From Roseivirga seohaensis (GTDB taxonomy: Bacteria > Bacteroidota > Bacteroidia > Cytophagales > Cyclobacteriaceae), in assembly GCF_001592945.1 (NCBI RefSeq), contig NZ_LRPB01000023.1, positions 744,001-808,000 of the forward strand: a stretch of DNA of 64,000 nt, in the 5' to 3' direction. The notes beneath the pieces were generated by a model. That model was not told the DNA's origin. It did not search any database and saw nothing but the letters and a program-made list of their open reading frames with translations. Shown one piece after another: positions 26,102-33,264 of this stretch. Each line of letters opens with the position of its first letter. Positions within the stretch are counted from its first letter, which is position 1. The translations under genes and the position numbers were made by a program.

Positions 26102-26186
26102 TTCCCTAATTTAGGTATTCGGTTCTTATTGAATGTGAAAAACCTGCTGATTTTAGTTTTAACAAATGAATTGAAAAATGGATAGG

Positions 26187-27098
26187 CTAGACTATTTCAG
26201 GGTTAGGTTTTGGTTTAATGCTCGCGTCATTCCGTACCGAAACAGGAATAGGCTGACCTTCTTGATAAATTTTAAGTTCAATAATATCCGCAGGCATATT
26301 GAAGCCAGCTTCTGATAAACGCAATAATACCTGATGCATTACCACACTTTTGAGCTGTAAAGACGAGCCTGTAAAATCATAAGTGTTAATCCAAAAGTAG
26401 GTTTTTAAGTTGATGGTGCTGGTTCCAAAATCATTGATAATTACAAAAGGCTCAACCCCTTCAGCTTTGGTGATATTTGCCATATTGTTTAATTCATCTA
26501 TAATTACTCTAATGGCTTCGGCAATATTGTCTCCATAATCAAGCCCAATTATAAAGTCATAACGCATTAGGCCATCGCGGGTAAAGTTGGTTAAGGGGCT
26601 CTTGATGAGCATTGAATTTGGAATAAATACGTCTCGTCCATCGAAAGTGCGGACATGCGTATTTCTGAAATTCAGCGCTCTGGCTTTGCCTGTAATATCT
26701 GTTACCTGAATTACATCGCCAATGCTAAAAGGGCGACTGAAGGCTAAAAAGAAGCCGGCCAAAAAATTCTCTCCTATATCTTTAAATGCCAAGCCGATAA
26801 TCAATGCAGAAACACCTGCGCCTGCCAGCAAACCACCAGCCGCTTGGCCTAAGCCAATTTGATTTAAAAACATGACTATACCGATAATCAGGAAAATCAA
26901 AAAAATGAGCCTTCCAATAAAATTAGAAAGCAGTTGATCATTAATGCGCACCATGATTCTCTTCTTAACCAATCGAGAAATGAGCACAGCCAAGCCCCAC
27001 ATTATAAACAAGAGCACTAGGCCTAAAACAATTGAAGGACTTTTGTCAAGTATGGTTTCCCAAAACTCTTGAAAAGAAGAAATAAAACGATCTTTCAT
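26187..27098 (-). CDS. MscS family mechanosensitive channel
   Basis: 303 residues with three membrane helices (about 18-38, 60-82, 84-108). The third is the Gly/Ala-rich pore helix GQAAGGLLAGAGVSALIIG. The MscS beta domain opens with NFLAGFFLAFSRPFSIGDVI and includes the conserved FIPNSMLIKSPLTNFTR. It is a small MscS that releases solutes on hypo-osmotic shock. A second, distinct MscS is at 44290. It follows the ArsC-like gene by 42 bp on the same strand. Confidence 0.93.
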   Translation of the reverse strand: MKDRFISSFQEFWETILDKSPSIVLGLVLLFIMWGLAVLISRLVKKRIMVRINDQLLSNFIGRLIFLIFLIIGIVMFLNQIGLGQAAGGLLAGAGVSALIIGLAFKDIGENFLAGFFLAFSRPFSIGDVIQVTDITGKARALNFRNTHVRTFDGRDVFIPNSMLIKSPLTNFTRDGLMRYDFIIGLDYGDNIAEAIRVIIDELNNMANITKAEGVEPFVIINDFGTSTINLKTYFWINTYDFTGSSLQLKSVVMHQVLLRLSEAGFNMPADIIELKIYQEGQPIPVSVRNDASIKPKPNPEIV

Positions 27099-27140
27099 TG
27101 CGAGAGATGATCAGAATGAATTTGGTTCAAAGAGAAAGAA

Positions 27141-27563
27141 TTAATCACGGTTGGGTGATTCATATATATTTCCGCTTTTGCTTTTTATGCCTTCAATCTC
27201 AATTCCTTTGTTCACAAAGTCATAAGCAGAGTGCACAAAAAAGACAGTGTTATTCAGCATTGCAATTGGCGTTTTTAGTATTTCTGGGTGTTGCTTTACG
27301 ATCTTCATCATTTCTTCATTCGAAAAGCGCTGATCCTTAATCTCATTTAAATAAGCGTCTGATTTTTTATCTATTAAATCAAGAATCTGTAATCCCATAT
27401 CGTTTGCTACTTGATTCAGCTGTGTTTCGGTCAGTGGGTTTTTATCTATGTTTCTTTCGTTCACGGTATATTTTTGAACGGCACTTGCATAGCCTAGTAC
27501 TTTTGTGTCATGCGACTTTCGACCATTATAAATAAGAAGAATTTCGTTTTCCTGTGGTTTCAT
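27141..27563 (-). CDS. ArsC/Spx-like protein lacking the catalytic cysteine
   Basis: 140 residues with the ArsC-like glutaredoxin fold: the opening strand ILLIYNGRKSHDTKVLGYA, the middle PLTETQLNQVANDMG, and KTPIAMLNNTVFF near the end. In arsenate reductases the first loop holds Cys; here it reads NGRKSHDTK with no Cys, and the whole protein has none. It cannot work as a classical arsenate reductase. A regulatory or binding role is possible, but this is inference. Confidence 0.7.
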   Translation of the reverse strand: MKPQENEILLIYNGRKSHDTKVLGYASAVQKYTVNERNIDKNPLTETQLNQVANDMGLQILDLIDKKSDAYLNEIKDQRFSNEEMMKIVKQHPEILKTPIAMLNNTVFFVHSAYDFVNKGIEIEGIKSKSGNIYESPNRD

Positions 27564-27607
27564 AATAATAAGTTAAAAAGTGGAGAAGAATTCGGGATGT
27601 TAATTCA

Positions 27608-27639
27608 GAACGGTTTCTGAATTTTCAGAAACCGTTCTA
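27608..27639. repeat. perfect 14-bp inverted repeat with 4-nt loop
   Basis: Arms AGAACGGTTTCTGA and its exact complement enclose ATTT. It lies between the DUF1328 gene and the ArsC-like gene, both on the minus strand. No T-run follows on either strand, so it may be a weak terminator, an mRNA-end stabiliser or a binding site. Confidence 0.6.
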
Positions 27640-27663
27640 TCTAATCTATATAAAGAGTAGTGC

Positions 27664-27828
27664 CTATCGTCCACTGGTGACTCCTCTTAAAAGAGAGACA
27701 ACAAGCAGTACCACGAAAATGAAGAATACAATTTTAGCCAAAGAAGCAGCACCAGCGGCAATGCCTCCAAAACCTAAAATACCTGCAATAATTGCTATAA
27801 CTAAGAATGTGATTGTCCAACGTAACAT
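27664..27828 (-). CDS. DUF1328 (YtjA/UPF0391) small membrane protein, 54 aa
   Basis: A 54-codon frame reading [20 protein letters not shown] then [20 protein letters not shown] and a basic tail (LLRGVTSGR). This is the DUF1328 pattern: two hydrophobic helices separated by GGIAAGAAS. It is an inner-membrane protein of unknown function, often linked to general stress in other bacteria. The gene is flanked by 171 bp upstream without a gene and by a hairpin downstream. Confidence 0.85.
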   Translation of the reverse strand: MLRWTITFLVIAIIAGILGFGGIAAGAASLAKIVFFIFVVLLVVSLLRGVTSGR

Positions 27829-27999
27829 ATCTGTGGGGTTTTAGTGATTAATTGATTTCACTCCCACTAGTAGCAAAACTGTGCCAAGCCAATTTTCAGC
27901 AAAAAATCAGGTTTTTATTGAATTTAATGAGACGTTAAGACCCAGCTTGTAGAGATGTCTCCACAACAAGGTGTTTGAAAATGAGATGATTAGTGCAGA

Positions 28000-29172
28000 C
28001 TATGCCAAACCCTTTACCCATAAAAAGGCATACCGCACAGCTAAGAGTAACATGATTGGTAGTAAGGCAATGGAAAATACTTGTAGTTGGAAAACCCAAA
28101 TAAAGGTCATTCCAATTAAAAGAATAAACAGAAAGCGGACATAGCCTCTAGTCCATACAGGTGCATTTTTTTTCACTACATAGAAAGCCACAACAAGGTT
28201 AGGGGCAAAAGCCCAAAGCAAGTTTAGGTTTTTGGCCGTAGCGGTATGGTCTGTAGCAAACCAAAGCAAGGCTACAACTACCCCGACCAAACCTGTTAAG
28301 AATAGAATGGTGAAATCTAAATATCGTGCCCTTGTGTTTTGGAGCGTGTCTTTGTAAGTGAATACTACAACAACGAGCAATAGGATTGAAAATATCATCC
28401 AAGGGCTAATCGATTCCCTTGGCGTTTCATAGTAATCAGACTCAAACAGTTGGTTTGTAGCTTTTACTGCTGGAACAGTTTCATCACCCCTTGTTATGGT
28501 TGCATTGGCATAAGCCTGCATAACGTAATCGGGCAAAAACATATGCTCTGCTGCAGTGGCATTTACATCAATTACGGCTCCTAAGGCAAGGTCAATTCCA
28601 AAATCCCACCAAGGAAAGTTAAAGGTGTTTTCTTGAATCAGGTCTCGAAAGGTTTTTTCTTCTGTAAGGTGGCTGTTATTAAATGTAAGCTTGTCGCCTA
28701 ACACATCACCCACCACATCACGTAATTTGGTAGCACAGTTATCGTAGAAGAAATCGTATAAATAATAACTTTTTTCGGGAATGGCATTGTTTTCTAAGAA
28801 TTCGAAAATCTCTTGCTTCTCGGCTTGAGTCAGACTTAAAACCTGTTCGGTTATCCAACGGTTTTGAGCTTGGTAGTTCCCTAGAAAACGATTGAAGTCC
28901 TGAATTGAAAGTTTATAATTGAGTTTTCCCTGTGCAAATTTCAAGTAGAAACCATCTTCAAAAGAATCAAATGTTCCATAATTATAAACCCTGTCAATAC
29001 TCAAATAAGGGTCTTGAACTCTAATTGCACCATGCCCAAAGCTGTCATATAAATTTTCACCTGGCCCAATGGTAATAATACTAATTTCAGCTTGGCCAGA
29101 AAGTCCTGGAAACTGTGCCTTCGCGCTGAAAACAAAAAGGAGCAAACTGAAAAAAAGTACAAACCGCTTCAT
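28000..29172 (-). CDS. DUF4105/Lnb-type membrane protein (lipoprotein N-acyltransferase family)
   Basis: 390 residues: a signal peptide (1-19), a periplasmic domain to about 240, then about five membrane helices. The N-terminal domain matches DUF4105: GPGENLYDSFGHGAIRV (His), NYGTFDSFEDGFYLKFAQG, and YDFFYDNCATKLRD (Cys), an NlpC/P60-like Cys-His arrangement. The Bacteroides member Lnb N-acylates lipoproteins. The role here follows from that family knowledge and fits an organism with many lipoproteins. It is divergent from the radical SAM gene. Confidence 0.82.
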   Translation of the reverse strand: MKRFVLFFSLLLFVFSAKAQFPGLSGQAEISIITIGPGENLYDSFGHGAIRVQDPYLSIDRVYNYGTFDSFEDGFYLKFAQGKLNYKLSIQDFNRFLGNYQAQNRWITEQVLSLTQAEKQEIFEFLENNAIPEKSYYLYDFFYDNCATKLRDVVGDVLGDKLTFNNSHLTEEKTFRDLIQENTFNFPWWDFGIDLALGAVIDVNATAAEHMFLPDYVMQAYANATITRGDETVPAVKATNQLFESDYYETPRESISPWMIFSILLLVVVVFTYKDTLQNTRARYLDFTILFLTGLVGVVVALLWFATDHTATAKNLNLLWAFAPNLVVAFYVVKKNAPVWTRGYVRFLFILLIGMTFIWVFQLQVFSIALLPIMLLLAVRYAFLWVKGLA

Positions 29173-29219
29173 TCGTAATTAGATTGTGTTGTACGAAGAT
29201 AAAGAGACTTATTTGATTA

Positions 29220-29237
29220 AAAACCCTTAAGGGTTTT
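29220..29237. promoter_or_regulatory. 18-bp perfect palindrome in a divergent promoter region
   Basis: AAAACCCTTAAGGGTTTT is a perfect palindrome placed between the divergent Lnb-type and radical SAM genes, 33 bp before the latter's ATG and 48 bp from the former's. It may be an operator; nothing else supports a role. Confidence 0.35.
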
Positions 29238-29269
29238 GAAAGTGAACTTTGCCAACCTAATTTGACGCA

Positions 29270-30292
29270 ATGAACAGAAATTTCACCGATGGACTTAATT
29301 ATGCGTCAAAACTGACGCCCATTCGGCTGTGGAATATGTTTCAATTGGTGGGTAGTTATTGGCTTTCTAAAATCACCAAAAAGGCAAGTCATTCTGGAAT
29401 GCCTACCAGCATTAGCTTAGAGCCCACCACTTCCTGCAATTTACGCTGCCCCGAATGCCCTAGTGGAATGCGCAGTTTTTCTCGAGATACGGGAATGCTC
29501 ACTGACGAAATTTTTCAGAAAACCATTGATGAACTGGCGCCAAGGCTCACTTATCTTATTTTCTACTTTCAGGGCGAACCTTATTTAAACGCCAGTTTTT
29601 TAGATCACGTAAAGTATGCTTCGCGAAAGAAAATCTATACGGCTACTTCGACCAATGCACATTACCTCCACGATAAAAATGCGAAGGCCACAGTTGAATC
29701 AGGTTTAGACCGATTGATTATTTCCATTGATGGCACCACACAAGAAACCTATGAGCAATACCGCATTGGGGGGAAGCTGGAAAAAGTAATTGAAGGCACA
29801 AAGAACATTATTCGCTGGAAAAAAGAGCTGAAGAGTAAAACCCCACATGTCATTTTTCAATATTTGGTGGTCAAGCCAAATCAGCATCAGTTAGATGATG
29901 TACAAAAGCTGGCCAAAGAATTGGGCGTGGACGAAGTCGCTTTTAAAACTGCCCAAATTTACGATTACGAAAACGGTTCTGAGCTTATTCCAACTATAGA
30001 AAAGTACTCACGTTACCGTCAAAAGGCCAATGGAAAATGGGAGATCAAAAACCGATTACTCAACCATTGTTGGAAAATGTGGCACTCCTGCGTAATCACT
30101 TGGGACGGAAAAGTTGTGCCCTGTTGTTTTGACAAGGATGCCCATTACCAATTGGGTAGTATGCAGGCCGAAAGTTTTCAGCAAGTTTGGAAAGGGAAAG
30201 CCTATCAGAGCTTCCGTCAGTCGCTGATTAAATCCAGAAGTGAAATTGAAATGTGTAAGAATTGCTCAGAAGGAACCAGGGTTTGGGCTTAA
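29270..30292 (+). CDS. radical SAM/SPASM domain protein
   Basis: 340 residues. The SAM cluster motif is C-x3-C-x2-C (Cys56, 60, 63 in TSCNLRCPECPSG), followed by GEP (FYFQGEPYLN) and the strand SIDGTTQETYEQYR. The C-terminal SPASM region has CWKMWHSCVITWDG, VPCCFDKD and CKNCSEG, which supply auxiliary Fe-S ligands. Such proteins modify peptides or proteins, or act in cofactor and carbohydrate work. No precursor peptide gene adjoins, so the substrate is unknown. Its stop overlaps the stop of the convergent Cys-rich gene by 4 bp. Confidence 0.88.
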   Translation: MNRNFTDGLNYASKLTPIRLWNMFQLVGSYWLSKITKKASHSGMPTSISLEPTTSCNLRCPECPSGMRSFSRDTGMLTDEIFQKTIDELAPRLTYLIFYFQGEPYLNASFLDHVKYASRKKIYTATSTNAHYLHDKNAKATVESGLDRLIISIDGTTQETYEQYRIGGKLEKVIEGTKNIIRWKKELKSKTPHVIFQYLVVKPNQHQLDDVQKLAKELGVDEVAFKTAQIYDYENGSELIPTIEKYSRYRQKANGKWEIKNRLLNHCWKMWHSCVITWDGKVVPCCFDKDAHYQLGSMQAESFQQVWKGKAYQSFRQSLIKSRSEIEMCKNCSEGTRVWA

Positions 30293-30462
30293 TTCTTTAA
30301 GTGCTCAGGCATTTTAAAGTCCATCTTTTTCACCTCTTTAGAAATATCACAAGAGCCACAGCCTTTCGGGCAACCGCTTTCGGACTTGTATTGATGATAA
30401 AAGTGCCTCCCGATAAAGATTAGCGCTATTAAAAAAACTATACCGACAATTACCTCTTGCAT
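30289..30462 (-). CDS. FeoB-associated Cys-rich membrane protein type, 57 aa
   Basis: A 57-codon frame reading MQEVIVGIVFLIALIFIGRH, then FYHQYKSESGCPKGCGSCDI and a charged tail. One N-terminal membrane helix is followed by a C-x3-C-x2-C cluster (CPKGCGSC), the pattern of the FeoB_associated family. These proteins usually sit beside the ferrous iron transporter FeoB and may bind iron or an Fe-S cluster. No feo gene is in the window, so this copy is an orphan. The closeness of a radical SAM gene is noted but may be chance. Confidence 0.72.
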   Translation of the reverse strand: MQEVIVGIVFLIALIFIGRHFYHQYKSESGCPKGCGSCDISKEVKKMDFKMPEHLKN

Positions 30463-30566
30463 TTCGCTGAACTTTTGAAGGGTTAACCCAAAACTCGCTG
30501 GCGAAGTTCGGTTTTATTTAGAATTATTCCAAATAAAGCGGATGCCTATTGATACCTCTTTTGCTC

Positions 30567-30731
30567 CTTTCTCCGAAGTCTCGGAGTCAGAATGAAAAGC
30601 AGTATGCAAACAATTAAAACTGGTAGTGAATTTTCACCTTCTGATCTACTCCATCGGGATGGATTCTCCTCAAAATGACTGTAGTAGAAATGATTTATTT
30701 CCTGTCCTGACTCCGAGACTTTGGAGGAAAG
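30567..30731. repeat. 165-bp element with inverted terminal arms, one copy
   Basis: Arms at 30567-30590 and 30707-30731 are inverses with one substitution and one inserted base. Each arm is also a small hairpin (CTCCGAagtcTCGGAG and CTCCGAgactTTGGAG). The interior of about 116 bp contains no gene I can support. I see no clear target-site duplication. It could be a miniature transposable element or a pair of REP units. Confidence 0.6.
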
Positions 30732-30775
30732 ATCTAAAGTTTCAAAAAGACACTTAATTTCAAGGCTATACATAA

Positions 30776-30803
30776 ATAAAGCCCCAATTCAGTGAGGCTT
30801 TAT
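30776..30803 (-). terminator. terminator after the M56-M23 gene
   Basis: ATAAAGCC and its complement (8-bp stem, 12-nt loop) lie 27 bp past the stop at 30831. On the minus strand the stem is followed by TTATG and is part of a TTTATTTATG run. The tail is modest, so strength is uncertain. Confidence 0.55.
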
Positions 30804-30830
30804 GTTGTACATTTGAGTTTATATAGGTTT

Positions 30831-32774
30831 TTAAAAATCTAGCTTGGCGAGTGAGGCCTTGGTTGTTTTCTCCCATTCTGCTTTTTGTTGTGCCGCTCTT
30901 ATTTTATCTTTTTCATATTTCTCGTTGGTGGTTAGGTTAAGCTGGTAGCTATAGATTTTTCCTTTTTTGGCATTTGGGTATAAAAAGCTTTTAAAGTAGT
31001 GCGAAAAATCCGAGGCCTTGTAATTGCTCATTACAGAATTGTCTACTTTTTTGTCATCGATCCAAATTCCGTAAATAGTAGGGTCACTCCAATTTTTTAC
31101 AATTTCTTGTGTTGGCTGACTTTTTTCAAAATATGGGAGTGGTGGTAAAGTAAGAGATTTTAATGCTAGGGTTTGCTCAACAGATAGGTTTGCCATGTCT
31201 TTAATAATAGGCTTCTCATTCTTCCTTATGAATATGGCTTTGTTATCATCATAGATAACTTTTTCGTATTCAAACCCAGCGCCCAAGTTTACATCATAAT
31301 GCTCCTCCTTTACAGCATAGACTGCTACATTTTTTGGGTCTCTTGATTTTTGTTCCAGGATCAAGATGGCTGGACGAGTTGGTGTATCAGAAGTCGCCTT
31401 ATAATAATCTTTCGGGTCGACCTTTTCGCCATTTTTGATTACCTCATAATGAAGATGCGGGCCTGTACTGTGGCCTGTGTTGCCAACTTTTCCAATCAGC
31501 TGTCCTTTTTCTACTTTATCACCCACCTGAACGTCCATTTCGCTAAGCTGTGCATAAAGGGTTTGGTATTGGTCGTCATGCTTAATTTGAATGTAATTGC
31601 CATAACCACCTTTCAGAGATTCTACCTTTTCTACTGTTCCCGAGGCTGTAGCAATTACTGGCACCCCTGTTTTTGCTGAAAAGTCAACCCCTTTGTGCAT
31701 TTTGTCTTCTTTGGTCAGAGGGTCTTTACGCATGCCATAAGTGGAAGTGGTGCGTAGGTATTTATAGTCTCCTAATGGATGTAGCTCTGGTTTGTTTTCT
31801 TGAAAAATGGAATTTTCAATGGTGGAAATAAGCTCGCTAGCGTTGTTACCAATGGCTTCTGCCTTAATTTTTAAACTGAAGCAAAGCGTGGTCACTGCCA
31901 ATAACGGCAGCAAAATAGCCGCACGAACCAGAGCAGCCATTTTAGTGGTTTGTTGTGTCATCATTTTGAATCTTTTTTTAGTTAATGAATAATTTGAAAG
32001 GCAGGCCAAGTTCATTTCATTGCTGTGGTTGCGGTTGGTAAACTTGAGCAACAGACGCTGATAAGTGGCGATGTCATTAAACTTACCAAGCACCATTGCA
32101 TCTGCTAAATACTCGTGGTTCAGCCGAATGGCCTTGGCATAGAAGTAATACATTGGATTGAACCAGAAGAGCACTTGAAGCAATTCTACCAATAGAATGT
32201 CTAATGAATGTCGTTGCAGCGCATGACCAAGCTCGTGCGCTAAAAGTTGTTTCCTCAAAGCTTCCTTTTTATAGTCTTCATTATACATGAAAATGAATTT
32301 CAGGAAGTTATGAGGAATTGTGGGTTGCTGAAGAAGTACCACTTCAGCCGATTTGAACGGAATTCGAGTGTTGTTTTTAGCCTTAGTAAAGAGTCTGCGA
32401 ATATTCCTTCCGAAACGAATTAGCAGAACAAAGGCAATTACCAAATAAAGCCCACCAATTGCCCAAGCCGCATAGTTGATACTCATTTTAGGTTTTGCTT
32501 CTGTGAACTCCGATGGGCTAATTACTTCTGGAGTTACCGCCTGCTCATTGGCTACTACTTCGTAAAGCGTTTCTGAAATCATTTCTCCGGTTGGAATCAT
32601 GATTTTATCCGAACTGATTTCTAGGTTCAACCAAGGGGTGGTCAATGAGAAAATCAAAGCGAAAAGGAGGTAAAACCTTTTTACTCGGTGCAGCGCAGTT
32701 TGCTCTAAAACCAGCTTATAAATGCCAAAGAGCACCAATAAGCATAAGAAGATTTCGAATAGGCCCGCGATCAT
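30831..32774 (-). CDS. M56 (BlaR1-type) metallopeptidase fused to an M23/LytM domain
   Basis: 647 residues. Four membrane helices (about 3-21, 33-50, 102-121, 283-301) frame an M56 domain with HELGH (180-184). The periplasmic part (about 335-460) is an M23 domain: HKGVD (H360, D364), GNTGHSTGPHLHYE (H440-x-H442). The usual catalytic YAHL reads YAQL (Gln409), so activity is doubtful. A C-terminal domain (about 470-647) includes IYGIWIDDKKVDNSVMSNY, common in Bacteroidota M56 proteins. By analogy with BlaR1, an outside signal activates the inner protease, which inactivates BlaI. The start overlaps the blaI stop by 4 bp. Confidence 0.88.
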   Translation of the reverse strand: MIAGLFEIFLCLLVLFGIYKLVLEQTALHRVKRFYLLFALIFSLTTPWLNLEISSDKIMIPTGEMISETLYEVVANEQAVTPEVISPSEFTEAKPKMSINYAAWAIGGLYLVIAFVLLIRFGRNIRRLFTKAKNNTRIPFKSAEVVLLQQPTIPHNFLKFIFMYNEDYKKEALRKQLLAHELGHALQRHSLDILLVELLQVLFWFNPMYYFYAKAIRLNHEYLADAMVLGKFNDIATYQRLLLKFTNRNHSNEMNLACLSNYSLTKKRFKMMTQQTTKMAALVRAAILLPLLAVTTLCFSLKIKAEAIGNNASELISTIENSIFQENKPELHPLGDYKYLRTTSTYGMRKDPLTKEDKMHKGVDFSAKTGVPVIATASGTVEKVESLKGGYGNYIQIKHDDQYQTLYAQLSEMDVQVGDKVEKGQLIGKVGNTGHSTGPHLHYEVIKNGEKVDPKDYYKATSDTPTRPAILILEQKSRDPKNVAVYAVKEEHYDVNLGAGFEYEKVIYDDNKAIFIRKNEKPIIKDMANLSVEQTLALKSLTLPPLPYFEKSQPTQEIVKNWSDPTIYGIWIDDKKVDNSVMSNYKASDFSHYFKSFLYPNAKKGKIYSYQLNLTTNEKYEKDKIRAAQQKAEWEKTTKASLAKLDF

Positions 32775-33139
32775 TGTTTCTTCTTTATCTGTTCGTCAAT
32801 CATTTTTTTAAGGTCTTCCAATTCTTCTGTGCTCAAATCAGTTTCGTTAGTAAAAAACGAGGCAAACTGAGTGCTTGAATCGTTAAAGAAATCCTTAATT
32901 AATCCTTTGAGGTGCAGCGAAAAATATTCGCTTTTACGCACCAGCGGATAGTATTCTCGTGAGTTTCCAAAAAGTTTATAATCCACAAAACCCTTGTCTT
33001 TCATTCTTTTTAAGAGCGTAGCTACTGTAGTGGTAGCAGGCTTTGGTTCAGGAAACTCAGTGAGTAAATCTTTCATGAAGGCTTTTTTTAGCTTCCATAA
33101 ATAATTCATCAGTTGTTCTTCGCTTTTAGATAAGTTCAT
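32771..33139 (-). CDS. BlaI/MecI/CopY family transcriptional repressor
   Basis: 122 residues: a winged helix (KSEEQLMNYLWKLKKAFMKD, then TVATLLKRMKDKGFVDYKLF) and a C-terminal dimer region with the cleavable linker area typical of BlaI. It overlaps the M56-M23 gene by 4 bp, the classical repressor-antirepressor pair. Two operator-like palindromes lie between its ATG and the promoter, so self-repression is likely. The target genes beyond this operon are unknown; no beta-lactamase is in the window. Confidence 0.92.
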   Translation of the reverse strand: MNLSKSEEQLMNYLWKLKKAFMKDLLTEFPEPKPATTTVATLLKRMKDKGFVDYKLFGNSREYYPLVRKSEYFSLHLKGLIKDFFNDSSTQFASFFTNETDLSTEELEDLKKMIDEQIKKKQ

Positions 33140-33140
33140 G

Positions 33141-33176
33141 CTCTACTTCTTTAGAGTGTTCTCTACAAATGTAGAG
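33141..33176 (-). promoter_or_regulatory. tandem BlaI operator-like palindromes
   Basis: Two palindromes are centred 20 bp apart: 33161-33176 (CTCTACAAATGTAGAG, a perfect 7+7 with 2-nt centre, containing the TACA/TGTA half-sites of BlaI boxes) and 33141-33156 (CTCTACTTCTTTAGAG, weaker, 5+5). The second begins 2 bp before the blaI ATG. The stronger one covers the -7 element. Confidence 0.75.
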
Positions 33177-33196
33177 TATTAAATTTAATTTCCAAA
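33166..33196 (-). promoter_or_regulatory. blaI-M56 promoter (TTTG, N19, TACATTTG)
   Basis: On the minus strand TTTG (33196-33193), a 19-bp spacer and TACATTTG (33173-33166) fit the full Bacteroidota consensus TTTG-N19-21-TAnnTTTG. The -7 box lies wholly inside the perfect operator palindrome, which would make repression by BlaI steric. Confidence 0.75.
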
Positions 33197-33252
33197 TTCT
33201 TTCTAAATGCGAGATAAAATCACAGAATTGATACTTAATCGAAAGCCTTTTA

Positions 33253-33260
33253 TATTTTTG
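33253..33260 (+). promoter_or_regulatory. -7 promoter element (TATTTTTG) for the glmU-like operon
   Basis: TATTTTTG fits TAnnTTTG, 4 nt before the ATG at 33265, which implies a nearly leaderless message. A TTG 22 bp upstream (33228-33230) is a possible -33 box. Confidence 0.5.
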
Positions 33261-33264
33261 CTAC

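Larger units (their letters stand above)
30463..30830. other. gene-poor stretch with an inverted-repeat element
   Basis: About 370 bp lie between the Cys-rich gene and the M56-M23 gene. They hold the inverted-repeat element (30567-30731) and a terminator (30776-30803). A 75-codon minus frame (30546-30773) starts right after the terminator, spans the whole repeat element and ends in a hydrophobic stretch plus RLRRKEQKR. It is more likely a by-product of the repeat than a gene, so it is not called. Confidence 0.5.

Noticed and set aside
30546-30773. 75-codon frame ending in a hydrophobic stretch and basic residues, like a sorting tail
   Set aside because: It spans the whole inverted-repeat element, starts directly behind a terminator and matches no family; more likely created by the repeat.
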